Source: Casuarina equisetifolia | Taxonomy: Eukaryota; Streptophyta; Magnoliopsida; Fagales; Casuarinaceae | Direction of reading: 5' to 3' | Length of the DNA: 64,000 nt | Assembly (NCBI GenBank): GCA_028551475.1 | Contig: CM052357.1 | Location: forward strand, 18,895,931-18,959,930 | Program-made: the position numbers and the translations under genes | In this document: in pieces, positions 51,111 to 64,000 of the stretch | Layout of the letters: every line of letters begins with the position of its first letter | Position numbering within the stretch: the first letter of the stretch is position 1 | The notes under the pieces: generated by a model | Database searches by the model: none | Seen by the model: the letters and a program-made list of their open reading frames with translations, nothing else | Told to the model about the DNA's origin: nothing

Positions 51111-51210
51111 TCTATTGAAGGAAGTCGTCTTGCCTCCTCCTCCTCCACCTCCTCCTCTCGTTCTTCTTCTACGGCTTCCCGTATCGATCGACCTTCACTC
51201 CCTGGTTTGA

Positions 51211-51258
<48 letters not shown>

Positions 51259-52959
51259 GGACAGAGACAAGAAGAGTAAAGGAAAGCCCGCACGTTAAGT
51301 TGGTCGCTAGTTAGGAAGTTGGAACTTGTGCCGCGATTCCCTTTCAACCTTTGATTTGAGACCCTCAATCCCTCCGACACCCTGCTCGGCAAGACGTGTT
51401 TTGGACTTTGTCCAATTACAAGAAGTCATGGGGGCTTCATTTTTCCTCTTTTTTTTTTTTTTTAATTTATAAATACACATTAAAAAATATTTAATGGTCC
51501 AATTTTTATTTTTATTTATAAGAGGACTCAACCTTTATTTGTAACTCAAATTAAGTGCTTATAACAACATCATTATCAGTCCTCATTACATTATTACTTA
51601 ACAAATAAAAATATTTATTCATCCATTATGATGGCCTTTGACAACTTTATGATATGCTTAGGAACTACTCACGGAGGGCAAACAACAACCTTTTATTTTT
51701 AAAGGATTTATCTGAAGAAAAGGTGTCTCGAATCCTCACCATTCAAAGGAAAATCTCTCCAAACATTGGTTGAGTCACGAAGCACGGGTTGCAAACAAGA
51801 ACCTTCTTTTTTTTTTAATGCAAAAACAACTTGAAAGTATGAAAAAGTATATTATGTATCAATCTTAAAAAATATATTTATATAGATGAAACATTTATGA
51901 ATGGATCAACTCTAGAACTTCCTTTAACAAATTAGTTTATGAAACATGAATGCCAAGAAAGTTGCATTTTTAAAAGAAAACAACATAATAAAATCGAATA
52001 AAAAATTTATTGAATTCAAAAAATAATGTCTTTACAATCTCTTCAAACACATCAAAACTTGTATTATGTCATAGTTCTTCCAATACTTCATAGTGTTATT
52101 ATGCTTATTTTAACTTGAATATCTTTTATGTCAAAATATAAAAATTATTGTTACTAAGAAATATATCAAAATTCTTATTTATATCATAATAAGTTTTATT
52201 AACTTTTTTTAGTTATTTTTTATATTAAATAATAATTTGTTTAACATAATATCACCAAAAAAACAATAACATGTGAGAATTATTATAGTTAAAAAAATAT
52301 ATTTAAATTTTTATTTATATAATAATAAATTTTATTAATTCTTAAATTAACTTTTAAATTATAACATGACACCAATACTTCCAATTTTCATCGGGACTTT
52401 TATAAGCTGAAAGGTGGGTGCAACTGTTATTCACCCAATGTAGTACCAAATTGGTCTGAGAGGTAGACTGTCGTGGTAAGAGAACGCATGAAGAGGTAAG
52501 GAACATGAGAAAAATGGAGGAAACCGGACGATGTTGACGAGGAAGCAATCTGGAACCGATGTCTATTTACTGTCTCACTCCACCCAGGAAATGAGAGAAC
52601 TCAGGGAGTTTCAAATGGAAAGCTCCGGACTTGCGACGAGACAGGGAAGAAAATCCGCACAACGTTGATGGAGGGAAACTGGATGGAGCAGGGGAAGAGT
52701 TTTGAGTGTCGGGCCGCTGGAGGAGTTGTTGTTTATATGGGATTCACGGGTAGGGGAAGGGTCAAGATGGGGCTGGTGCAGATAGAGCGCAACTATGGGA
52801 GGGGGCAGATGGTGGGGGTGACGACCTTTTTTGAGGATGATATTTGTGGCTGGTAATATTCTCATTTTCATCTTCTTTCAAAACCACTGAAGCTGTGTGG
52901 CTATTAACAGCAAGGGAAATGCTCTTCATTATTCTGTTTTGTGCTCTCCGGGGCAGAAG
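51111..52959. promoter_or_regulatory. Divergent intergenic region, EXO84C / FKBP18
   Basis: Head-to-head interval of about 1.85 kb that must hold both promoters. The EXO84C side carries pyrimidine/purine repeats, the middle (51800-52370) is very AT-rich, and 52600-52860 next to the FKBP gene is G-rich and may be its leader. No specific factor sites are claimed. Confidence 0.5.
51216..51257. repeat. GA/CT microsatellite upstream of EXO84C
   Basis: About 21 uninterrupted AG dinucleotides 106-147 bp before the EXO84C start; in the transcript sense it is a CT run. Such runs are common in plant 5' leaders and core promoters. Confidence 0.92.
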
Positions 52960-55900
52960 ATGATTCAGTGTTGCTCTGCTGTGCTATGTCCTCGTGCTTC
53001 TCACCATCTAAATCTCCGCTTTGTGCCATCGATATCACCATCAGACAACGTCTCTGCATCTTCTTCTCCTTTCTCTTCATCTCCATCAGTAACAAGCCGA
53101 AGAGCAGCTCTATCTCTTTCTCTTTTGTCCACTACTTTCTCAGCACTGGTCTTCAAGTCTTCTGCTTCTTCCTCTTCAAAGTCCGCCATATCCAAGTTCC
53201 GTGAGCTCCCGAATTCAAGTGGAGTTAAGGTACTAGACGTTCGCTTGGGTTCCGGAGAAGTCCCCTTGGATGGCGACCAGGTGAATACCTCCCTCTGTCC
53301 CACACCGTATAAACTGGGATGTCTTTGCACCCCATTATTTGTTCCCCTTTCCCCCCTTTAATTTCTCCTTTTCAAAATTTTGGTTTTCCGAAATGTACGA
53401 AGTATGTATTTCTTTCTTCATAATAAATTCTTAGGATGACTGTGAATGTTGGTAATTCGATAACAGCATTTCGTATAGATTACAGATCTCCAGTGATTCA
53501 TGATGTCGAAGATCCTATCTTCCTGAGTTTAAGACTCTTTAAGTGAACAGGTACAGTATAGAGAATCAATTCAAAAATCCACCACCGGATTGATGAGATA
53601 TTTCTAAATATACATTTTTCTCACCATTATAACAGCTAAATCTTGAATTGGGTGGCCTTATTGTGTGTATTAGCAATTTGTATTCTTCTCATGTGCAATT
53701 CTTTATATAGTAACTACCAGTGAGGGTTCTGCTAGTTGAGATATATGATTGTCACAAAGACTTATTCTGCTCTGAGTTTGAATTAAAAGAGATGAGTGGT
53801 GTGTCAATAATATGAGCTTAAAAGCGATAGAACCGTCTTGGTTTTTTGGTTATGTTAGTCCCAAGAGGGGATAAGATCTTGAGTAGCTGGAGCTTGTGAT
53901 GGCATTGCGGAAGAATAAAGGGAAACCAATAAGGAGGTAAGAACTTGCAGAGACACTGAAATGAAGGCGTTTAGGTTCACTGGTGCAGGGTAGGAAACGA
54001 ATTTGTGGTATGAGTTATGACTCCCGGAACTTGTTAAGAGAAATCCCTCTCTGCGAGGGTGGTATAAAACTTTCTGGTGCTGACTATAGCCGCTGTCAGT
54101 AAGCTAATAAGTCTTAACTTACTGCTCATGGGAAGAAGAAAATATTTTAGTTCCGATCACCAGTGTTTGCTCTGTTTATGATTAAAATGACTATTTGATT
54201 CTTTGACTGTTGGTTGGACTTTGTGATTGGTGGTAAATTGCTCACGACTGTGTGTTCACATTAATCCTTTTTCACCACTGAAAGGTCCTTAACAGTGCTA
54301 TCCCCTGAGAAGGAATAGTGCTGGTTTCTGCATTGCTTAAAACCCAGTGGTCAGTTTACAGAAGACTACTTGATAACGTGATAGAGACGTTTCTTACTTA
54401 GAAATGGAGGAGTAGACTCGCAGTATGAGACCAAAAGGAAAATACCCTGATATTTGGATCATATGGCATCTCCTCTTCCACATAAATAAGGGTGAAGGAT
54501 GAGGTCACCAGTTCATGTTTGTGCGCATGATTGTTTCATTCTTACCACCATAAGAATAAGATCCGCATTACACGCGGACCAGCATATGTATCCGTCTTAG
54601 AGCAGATCCGTTGTTATTGTAATAATTAGGAGAATTTTTTTAGAAATCCCTATGGTTTGCTATTATTACAAATAAGAGCGTAAAATGTATAATAGATTGG
54701 AACTTTGACCAAGTAATAATTAAGTCTGTCAGTTATGTTGTTCTTTCTATTTTTGAGAATGGAAGTGACAGTTAAGATTTTTCTGTATGGGTTTGCTTGT
54801 ATCAAGAGACATGTCATTATGTCATGGATGCTTATGCTTGGAAATATTGAAAAACAGATAAATACTAAAAGAAAAAAGGAGCAAAAGATGGTGAACCATT
54901 TCCATCAAATTTTTCGAGAGGGCTCTGGCAGAGTTTGATATGGGAGGAGGAGAAGGAGGGAAGGAAGAGATGTTTTGGGTGGGGAAGGTTAATCACCCTT
55001 TCGGAATTGGATCCATTCCAGCTGTTTTCCATGAGCAGAGATCCATGTGTAAAGGCAAACTCTGGAGTAGTTCTACGCCTTATAAGATGCGAGGTTTGAT
55101 TACCATAGATGGTTAGCCATTGTATGGGATAAAGATTTTTCTACCCCACCCTTTTGTTTGTGCCCATCTGAGTGGCAGTTTATATGAATCATATGTAATA
55201 ACTTCGCCTTCTTATCTACTCGTGGGCTTGTGGCTCTATACTACCTTTGTTATAGTCTGGTGCTTTGTGTTTGCCAATGGTTAATATGTTCTTGAAGCAG
55301 CTGGTTACAGGATATATCCGAATGTGTTGTCAAACTCATGGAAATCACTGTAATGGCTAGAACATACTGGATGCTAACTGCTATTTTCTTTTTCTACATA
55401 TGACAAAAAGATTGTGATTTCGCAGCACTTCTGATCACAAGAAAGAGTTAAAATGGTCTTGTTTGTACTTATTTCTCTGATTATCTCTCCCATGGAATCT
55501 AGAATAGGAATGTATAGGACAAGTTCACAGATAGAAATCCGATAGCCTCTACTACTCATCAGCTCAGATTTATCCATTAATTGTTTAGTTCAATTGTGAA
55601 GGTTGCAGTCCATTACTATGGAAGGTTGGCAGCAAAGCAAGGATGGCGCTTTGATTCAACATATGATCACAAAGATGAAAATGGTGGACCAATTCCTTTT
55701 GTTTTTGTACTTGGCTCTGGGAAAGTAAGTCCTGATATCCATGCTCAAACTGGTTATCACGTGTACATATTTCAATGTCATAGTTGCAAGATACTAACCT
55801 TGTAATGCTTATGGCATATGCTTTCAACCTTAACGTGCCTAGGATGGACATCATCAAAGGCAGTATAGACAAATTGTTTCATGTGGCTGCAGCACTGAAA

Positions 55901-57942
55901 TTCTTCTCTTTATTTCTTTTCACTTCTATATTTTCTGAATATCTTTTGATTGTGAGGTAATAAAAAATTTGATTTGACTCCAAATTATAAGGATTCCTTT
56001 CTTTTCCTATTACTGATGGTATGGCAGGCATTAACTTGAAAGTATTAATTGAAGCTAATTAAAAATAAAAATTAAAAGGAAAACAAAAGAAAGAAAAGCT
56101 TTCACTCCTTTCATTGCTGTTCTTTCTCGTACTTAAATTGACCCCCTTCAATGTTGGTAAGTGTGCCTCATTTAGAAATCAGTAGGCACATCTAAACCTA
56201 ATGGTTAAGGTGTTGGTTTTCTTTTCTTTTTTTTTTTTTTGGTTGAGATCTTTTCATGATCTCTAATATCCCAGAAAATTTTACAATTTATCTTTAAAGT
56301 TCATGTTGTTATAATGTTTTTGATTGCCACAGTAATAAATTTGTTGCAATTTAGATCTTTTAGGATTAACTATTTTCTGTCCCCTGACAATCAGTATAAG
56401 CTGGATACTGCTACTTTCGGATGAATTCCAACTTGTTTATTTGTTGCAGGTCTGCATAATTTCACAACTTCTGAAAGAATGTAGTCTGCTGTATTGCATT
56501 TATACTTATGGTTTTCTTTGAAAGGTTAAATAATTTTTGCTGCCAGTTAATATAGGATTTGCCTTCTCCACAAACTAGTTGATATTTAGGCGCTATGCAT
56601 AACTAACTCGTGAAAAATTCCAGCAGCATGTCTTATGCTTTCCAGCCTGGACAATATATTTGCAAATGAAAGAGAGTTTGGTCATTGTGCCTTAACTTGG
56701 AAGAAATTCTGCAGCTTTGTTTGAGTGCATGTGACTCTATGATGGAGGTTAAATGCATTGGGGATCGTTATTGATTAAGGCATTAGTGAAAACGACCGAA
56801 AAATCATGTGATGCTTTCATAATTTTTTATGTCTTGTTGTAGGCTACATTCCCGCACTCTATCTCTGTGTGTGTCTATTTGGAAGGGGAGGGAAGGAGAG
56901 AGAGGGGGAAAGCCCCCCCAGGGGGGTGGGGCGGGGGTGTTGGGTAAGGGGTAGGGAGGTTTTGCGGGGTTGTTGCTATACTGTTTTAGTTGAATTATTG
57001 AGGAAATTGAGAAGCTCTTTAATGTGCCAAATCCACACGCAGGTGATTTCAGGGATTGAAGCTTCTGTGAGAACAATGAAAGTAGGTGGTATACAAAGAG
57101 TCATCATCCCGCCATCCCAAGGATATCAGAGCACATCACAAGAACCCATACCACCTAATGTATTTATCCTTTTCTCTTCTGACCTTGCTCCATTGTTGCT
57201 TTTCTTTAAGCTAATATGTTCTTTTGGTCGATTCATTTACCTGCTGATGATTTGCTTTTCTAGTATCCTGAGTCATCTAAGTTGTCACCATCAAACATTT
57301 AGCATCATTTATTTTACTTTACTTTATTTGGAATATGGAATTTCTTTTCAAAAGCTGGATTTAGGGCATAAGTGTTACAATGGGTGGTGTTAAATGTGAA
57401 AATGTGGTTTAATAAGTGACTGACTTAAGATCTACTCTATGAATGATCATTACTGGACTAACTGTTGAAATTGTGTCTGGTACTAGTTGATACAAGTTGT
57501 CCAGATATTGGACTGTAGAAACAAATGAGAAGCTCTGTTGTAATGAGGATTGTCCGGTTTATTATACCTCTTGAGCTCAAAATTTACTGATTATACTAGG
57601 AAAATATTTCATGTTACTGTGGTTAGGCTTTGTTATGACTATATTTATATACACACACACAAAAGCACATGCAAATAGCTACTTATTTCGTTAACTGACC
57701 TAGCGTACAAGTTACTGTATACAAAAGAGTATATAGTGTATAACGGGGATCGCCTTGCATGGATTGAGTCCCTCAGATTGATATTGGAACGTTCTCAGTC
57801 ACCTCTCTTTTCCTTTCAGTTTTTTGACAGGCAGAGGCTGTTTACTACCATTTTCAATCCAACTCGTCTTGCCAATGGAGAAGGCTCAACATTAGGCACT
57901 CTCATATTTGATATCGAGTTGGTCAGTGTGAGGCATCGATGA
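52960..57942 (+). CDS. FKBP18: FKBP-type peptidyl-prolyl isomerase, thylakoid lumen (FKBP18 type)
   Basis: Four exons, 52960-53280, 55602-55724, 57043-57159 and 57820-57942, encode 227 residues, all in phase 0. The Ser-rich N-terminus is followed by a twin arginine (residues 47-48, TSRRAALS) and a hydrophobic stretch (51-65), the bipartite Tat-type signal for the thylakoid lumen. The FKBP fold follows: VAVHYYGRLAAKQGWRFDST, PFVFVLGSGKVISGIE, MKVGGIQRVIIPPSQGYQ, and GTLIFDIELVSV at the end. The Trp on the floor of the FK506 pocket in FKBP12 is Ile here (GIEASV), so isomerase activity may be weak; family members are thought to act as chaperone or assembly factors for photosynthetic complexes. 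An upstream GTG could extend the frame, but the first ATG is 52960 and leaves a normal transit peptide. The FKBP18 name rests on memory of the ASTLGTLIFDIELV-like tail. Confidence 0.88.
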
Positions 57943-59922
57943 AGTGGAATGTTAAGATTCTTAGAGTCACTTCTTTTTTCTTTTAATTCTTAAAGCCACT
58001 CGAGCTTTTAGACTGAGCTATATCAATATTTCTCTTAATGATCAGAAACCAGGTTATAGCACCTTCCAGTTCGGTGATGCTGTCCCATTTATTTGTGATT
58101 TTAACTTACCACATCAAACCAAAAAACTAGAGAGAAAAAGAAGAAGAAATAGCCTTGATTGGTAATTAATTGTTTTAGCAAGGCCGCAAATTCTGCATAT
58201 TTTGTATTTTGGGCTGTATTTCTTATTCATTTTTACCTTTTTGTGGTAGAAAATACTTTGGGATGGTATTCATATTTAGGGGCAAGGAAAATAAGAAGCC
58301 ACAAATTCTGCAGATTTAAGGTTTTGGAGAATCTAGTACCTGAAAACTTTACAAGTTTTGTTTGCATTCTTAATTTGTCTTCAGTTGATGGATGCGTTGA
58401 TGTCATCTCCTTGAAAGTCAAAAGCTGACAGGAACGTTCATTTTTGGTATTATATGATATATTTGGCTCTAATCAAGCTAAATATTGAGCAATTCTTATC
58501 TTTTTGCTTTTTCTAAGAAAACGAAAACACAAAGGTTATTTATTGATTTATTTATTTTATGCTCATACCTAATCATATGTTTGGGTGTTAGACCTAGGCT
58601 AAGATGCTACTCCCAACTAAGTTTGAGAGAAGTCTTATAAAGAATTTTATTACAACTTGATTAAACAATAGATCCTATTATTTTCAGCTGTAGATTTTTA
58701 CATATAACTACTTACAGAATTCTCTGGCCAGGGTTTGGAAGGCTTCAAATTAAGGTGAAGAGTTGTGGTAGGATATTGATTAGTCAATCTCCAAAACTTA
58801 AAAAATGATCATCGAAACCATCATCGTCGAATGATTACTAGGCCAAGGTATCCTAAGATTTATTGATTTTAAGTTTGACATTGAGTGAGTGTATGTTAAA
58901 AAATAAAAAAAAAATAAATTTGAGAAAAACATATTTGGTAAAGGCGATGATAACTTGAATAATACTCTACTCACATAATACAACATATTTGGCATCTTCA
59001 CTTTCATTATAAAAAAATGTACCTAAAATATATGTAAACATTTTGTCGGATTTTAATCTCAACCTAAATTTGAGCTGAATTGCAATCCTTCCTAAATTGG
59101 GTAGCTCCCAATGAAAGGCATCAATACAAAAGGGTACGCCAAATGAAGCATGCCCTTTGTTTTGGTATTATGTCATTGAATAATAAAATCATGAATGAAA
59201 CGGTAAGGCTCCCCACCGATTAGTAGAATAGTAAGATGGAAATGTTAGTTTCAACAAGAGAATGATATCAAACAAACATTGCACGACAAAATTGAGACGA
59301 ATCGCCTGAGAAACTCCTTCATTCTCCACCAATTCTTTGAAAACCATTATCACGTCGTTTTCCTCCTTTAGCCAGGTGTAAGGATTGCAGGCCAGCTTAA
59401 GATACAGCAACATGCTCAAGGACTGAGTCTCTCATAGTAATCACCGTCTGACAACTGCTTGGTATACAACCAAGCTAATGACAGCAGTTTCTTTCACGCT
59501 TTCTGAATTCTGTACAATAAGACCCACAGTTCTCAGAAGCTGCTTTCCAGAATTCGGAAAAATGAAAGAAACGCTGTCCAAATCTCGCAATTGTATTCTT
59601 TGTTCAAGCTTATAAGCAACTGCTGTAGTTACGTACGGCTTTGCTCTCAAAAAGTGAAAAAAACAATGGCAATCCCCCGGGAGAATCTAACATAAGTGAG
59701 CTCCAGAGTGATCAAGCAACGATGTCAAGGAAGAGCATTCTTGTTACAAAATAGTCACTCACGGGATCCGTTCACAAGCAAAAGCAAGCTTACTTCAGGC
59801 CATGTATCTGCAAGTTTTCTAATTTTGGACTACATACAGAGTCATCAGACATATATGATATTTCTCTCGATATAAATTGCAAGTCTTCATACACATAGCA
59901 AAAGGCCTCCTCAGGATGCGGC
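57943..59922. other. Tail-to-tail intergenic region, FKBP18 / VAMP
   Basis: Contains two 3' UTRs. Two minus-strand open frames (59189-59419, 59441-59650) resemble no family and lie in the expected 3' UTR of the VAMP gene. No other gene was recognised. Confidence 0.5.
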
Positions 59923-62900
59923 TCAGTTCCCGCATTTGAACCCATGGCAAACAGAGAGGATTATGATGAGGATCAACGCTATCAGAATTCCCAAAACAAT
60001 CAGCTTGATCTTCATGTTTTGCAGCCACATCTTCCTCCGGATTTTTGTTCCTGTGCTGCGGAAGTCCTGTGCCTGTAGGCAATTATTTTTCCCCGAATAA
60101 TCGGTTTAGTGTCAACTCGAACTCCATTTTGCTTCCAAGGAGATACTAGATGGAAAAGACTTGATTGCAATTGTTAAATAAGAAGAAATTTTTCTTTTTT
60201 TTATGTCATTATAGAGTTTGTGACTCATAGTGTAAGATGACTGAGCTACTCATCCCATGCACAAGTCTTAGGAAATAACCTCACAATATACTTTACACAA
60301 CTAATCCATCCTGTCAGCATCAAAAGAATAGGAACGAGGTGATTAACTCCCCAGATTCTGGCACATATGACATCCTATATTTTGTATTATTTACTTTTCA
60401 TTCTAGATTTTGCAAATAACCAGCCCCCATCAAGCATCTTTGAATTGAACTGAATAGCTCACGATAGAACTATCACATAACTTACAGCAGTAGAAGTACT
60501 TGAGCAAAATAATGATCATACAAATCAAAAATTTATTAACTTCAACCCCACTTTACAAATCCCCGAGTCAAATAAATAGTGCAAGAGAGAGAACCACATA
60601 CCTGTTGATGAAGGTTCTCAGTCTTATCCACCAGAAGTTCTATCTTTTCACCTCTATCTAAAACCTACATCAGAGGCCAAAATGCATGTTCAGCATGTTA
60701 GACAAATCTGAAACATAATAGATGCCATAAAGACAGGTAATCTTTACACTTTCAATGAAGAATGGATCAGTCAATTTCGCTGTCTGGCACAAAAATCTAA
60801 CATAAATACATTATTGTCTAGTTGAATAAAATGTACTAATTTTCTCGCGATACAAGAAAAAGATATAGGCTTTTTTGGATACTCCCATCCCAACTAAAAA
60901 AGAGCACAAAAGTCTTCATATTCTCTCTTTCTCCCTCTCTGTCTATACACACAACTGACACAAACTTCCACCCATTCATCTTATGCTCACACTTCACTCC
61001 TTTTCACCCCAGAAGCTCTTATTTTGTGAACCTAGACATATCAATTGGCATGAAAGCCCTCTGCTTGGGTCTTCTGCACCACCATTCTAATACCCTTCTT
61101 ATTATAAATCCAAGTTCATAGAACCCTCAATTCATGAACAGCCTTAATGGGTTCACTGATTGTACCAGCAGGTCAACAGCCTTGAAAATTGTTTGACCAT
61201 CTATCAAGGAATCCCATTGTGCATAAACACCAAACCTTATGCTTATGCATAACTGCTTTAGAGCTGAAGAGAGGCTAATGGGAATGAAGCAAAGTATTCA
61301 ATGCATTTCAAAGGATACGTCCATAAACATATGATATGTTACCTTGGCGACCAAACGACCCAAAACCACCTTTACCATTAGCCCTAAATAGATCTCTACA
61401 GGGGAAAGTGAGTTGGATTGTGTGTCACAACAATGGTAATGCCAATCAAGTATTTCAGCCACCATATAGTATGTCTCACACTTTTCTTGAGTTCTTCACA
61501 ATTATACGCAAGAAATCACCATCAATACACATAGACAAAGCATAAGAAAAAAAGCTGGATTCCTGAAGGCTAGATGGTGGGGAAGGCAAGAGAGGAAGGG
61601 GCGTAGCATCAGGAAGACAACGAATTACAGGTGTAGCTGAGGGGGAATTGGTGTAGGACTCAAAGACAAGAGAGAGAGAGTTTAAATACTCTAATTAGAC
61701 TGAAAAAGAACGGTACACATTTTTAACTACATGCAGAGGATAGGCAAAGTCGACTTCCATACTTTTGTACTACCATTGCACTTTTCGTGTATTCCCAACT
61801 TATATTTACAGTGTAAAGTTGAAGTATAAAAGGAAAAATTTGTTGTACATAAAAAAGTCAACCCCAATACCCTAGAAAAAACCATTTAACCCAAATTAAA
61901 TTTCCTGTCTCTCACATGCTCCATAACCCATCAGATTCACGCTAAATATTCTTTGATCCAGCTACCTCACTTCCACATGCACAAACACATCTCAAACTGC
62001 TGGATCCAGACTCTTTACTCCCAGACACAGTTCGTCAACAATAAAATAATGAATGCAAACAGAGTCCCAGTTCAAATCCAATGGCTAACATCGGAAGAGA
62101 TTTTCTTTAATAATGGATAGAGATCAATGGAAGACTTTCTGAAGACTTTGAATCAATTGCTTAATATTTTGAAAATGCTTGAGTTTGTTACAACTGACTT
62201 CTGTTCTGTATTGTACTAAGTTTATTCTCCTTTAAGTTGTTTATAACTGTAGCCATGTTATATTCCACAAATACATATGCAGTTCATGAACCTAGAAACT
62301 TGCTATTCTCTTGAAATATTCTGATATGAAATCTCTTACATATCCCTTAAAAGAATAGCTATTAAGGGGTACTGGACTCACAGACTCACCTCGAACTTGT
62401 TCTTGCAAGTGAAGGAGGCCCCATTTAAAGCTCATTGAAATATATTGGTCAAGTGAACTAATGTAGTTAAATAATGCATGCTTACCTTCTCAATATTCTC
62501 CATCATAACACCTTTAACTTCTGAAACCTGGGCCTTCACCTTTGCAAGCTTGCTTATTTCTTCGGGATGATCAATGCAGTACTGCATGTGTTCCTTCAAT
62601 TTAGGCCTGCAGTAATAGTGCAGGATATTAGCTACTACACCAAGAAAAAAAACTTCCAGCATGTACTTTCCGATCTTAATCAGGATAAACTACCCAAATT
62701 CTTTGTTAAGGCTGTTCGCAGGGGCAGTAGCTGCCTTTCCACCACCATATCTAGACACGAAGTCATCCTTGGTGCGTTCCAGGAAAGCCATGGGTACTTG
62801 TCTCCCAACTGATTCATCAGCAACAACACAGTATGCTGCAACATTGAAGAAGTCAGTCAATCTACCCAACAGAACAAGAAGATGATATTGATTTACAAAT

Positions 62901-64000
62901 TGCCTCCTATGAAGAATCAGAGTACTTAACTACAAACACAAAATAATAAAGAAAACTTCCAGAAAAGTTACATTCAACAATAAACTTCTGGATAATAACA
63001 AATAAAAATCAGTGTACTTATACAAACATATAAAGGAACAGCATCATAACTAAGATAAGCGTTAACATGATGTTTCCTTGTATATTGGGCCGGTCTTTCT
63101 CCTTCTTTTATTCTTTACGCTGCATCTTGTAGCAGCGTAAACTACATACCTGTAAATGCTCCTACATTCATTCGATTCTATACAAGCTGTTTTTGATGCT
63201 TTTCAGCTCAAATTGGGTGCTTAACAATAAGAAATACATTTCCGTCTATCTACCTATCTTTAAGTACCAACAGACAAGCGCTCACTCAATTGATGTGCTC
63301 GCTTCACCGGACTTTTAGCAAACTAACGGAGCCAGAATGTACATTGCCAAAATGGGCAGCTGACAAGTTAACAGAAAGGGAAAAACGAAAACAAATTGAG
63401 GTAGTTGAAAAAAGTAGTTATAAGTTCATATAATCCTCTCTTTTTCAGCTTTTTAGTAACTAAAGCATATCCAACTTCTTTTGTTCTGTTTCCTTCAACT
63501 ATGTCAACATCCAAACAGAAATCTAGAGAGAAAAATTCAAACATCAAAGCCAAAAAAAAAAAAAAAAACAGATCGTTCGAAAAGCGATCGAAGAAAGCCA
63601 CCGAACAGCACAATCACATTGAAGCAAACGAATTTCTCCATGGATATGACAATTTTTTTTCTCTTACTATTTGGGAAATCCAAAACATTTATGAGATTCA
63701 TTGCCTCTGCAAACACGTATGAAAGAACCCGTCCGATTTCATTTTTTTACTCCCTTATTTTGGTGAAATCGGTCGAGAAAGAAACAGAGCGAAAAATGAA
63801 GGCAGAAACGGACTTACTGTAGCCGTTGTCGACTAGATAATTGAAGGTATGGCCATCGCAGTTGTAGGTGAACTTGTTGTTGGTGGCCGGGAGCTTCTGG
63901 AGGCACTGGAACGCAATCGAATTGAAATTCCCACTGAATTCCGTGTACTCCGATAGAATCACCGTCCCACGAGAAACGAACGCGTAGATCAGAGACTTCT
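59923..64000 (-). CDS. R-SNARE of the VAMP72 family (5' end just outside window)
   Basis: Five minus-strand exons, 64000-63818, 62835-62694, 62606-62486, 60664-60602 and 60072-59923, encode 218 visible residues; only about three to five N-terminal residues are missing, given the usual length near 220. The longin domain starts [20 protein letters not shown] and includes [20 protein letters not shown]. The SNARE motif runs from [20 protein letters not shown] through [20 protein letters not shown], whose Arg is the zero-layer residue of an R-SNARE. One membrane helix ([18 protein letters not shown]) precedes a short lumenal tail ending CGN, making it a tail-anchored protein. VAMP721/722-type proteins pair with plasma-membrane syntaxins in secretion, cytokinesis and defence. 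All junctions are GT-AG. A poly-A run and long AT-rich tracts lie in intron 1. Confidence 0.92.

Noticed and set aside
52897..52959. N-terminal extension of the FKBP protein from an upstream start
   Set aside because: The upstream codon is GTG, not ATG; the ATG at 52960 gives a normal bipartite transit peptide.
56170..56250. tRNA- or SINE-like segment in FKBP intron 2 (CTAATGGTTAAGGTGTTGG)
   Set aside because: Only a loose A-box resemblance before a T-run; no B box, no target duplication, no cloverleaf.
59189..59650. Two minus-strand open frames downstream of the VAMP stop codon
   Set aside because: No family resemblance and they lie in the expected 3' UTR; most likely chance.
1..64000. tRNA, rRNA or organellar DNA insertions
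   Set aside because: No cloverleaf with intact A and B boxes, rRNA core or plastid/mitochondrial gene was recognised by eye; a covariance-model scan would be needed to exclude small RNAs.

Overview
The window is nuclear DNA of a flowering plant, most likely a eudicot. Six multi-exon plant genes have GT-AG introns (one GC-AG), long AT-rich introns, and decayed LTR and non-LTR retrotransposons between them. Nothing bacterial, organellar or viral was recognised. The species is not assigned; a woody or early-diverging eudicot is only a guess.

Layout. 1-7860 (+) carries the 3' seven coding exons of a plastid inositol-monophosphatase-like gene (IMPL1); its 5' exons lie left of the window, and a large imperfect inverted repeat occupies the first visible intron. 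9075-10702 (-) is a PHLOEM PROTEIN 2-like lectin gene with a myristoylation-type N-terminus and a 19-unit seven-residue repeat. 20418-21690 (-) is a second, shorter PP2-like gene with a SINE-like insertion in intron 1. Between the two lie a decayed Ty1/copia element with both LTRs (12226-17047) and a tandem array of about 250-bp units that looks like a TRIM miniature LTR element (17840-19560). 22962-43010 is mostly transposon debris: a minus-strand LTR element with tandemly duplicated internal segments, a LINE remnant, a probable solo LTR, two copia reverse-transcriptase fragments in opposite orientations and a Ty3/gypsy tail. RNASEH2C (33445-36207, -) sits in the middle of it. 44611-51110 (-) is the exocyst subunit gene EXO84C, 52960-57942 (+) is a thylakoid-lumen FKBP (FKBP18 type) in divergent orientation, and 59923-64000 (-) is a VAMP72-type R-SNARE gene whose first few codons lie just past the right edge.

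The genes do not form one pathway. They are ordinary housekeeping genes (phosphatase, RNase H2, exocyst, immunophilin, SNARE) plus a two-member PP2 lectin family. EXO84C and the VAMP both serve exocytosis, but being 9 kb apart is probably chance. The most unusual items are the PP2-like protein with a predicted lipid anchor and an Ala/Lys/Glu/Thr repeat stalk, its GC-AG intron, the TRIM tandem array, and the SINE with a 12-bp target-site duplication. Exon boundaries were derived by hand from splice signals, reading phase and remembered protein families; no alignment was run.
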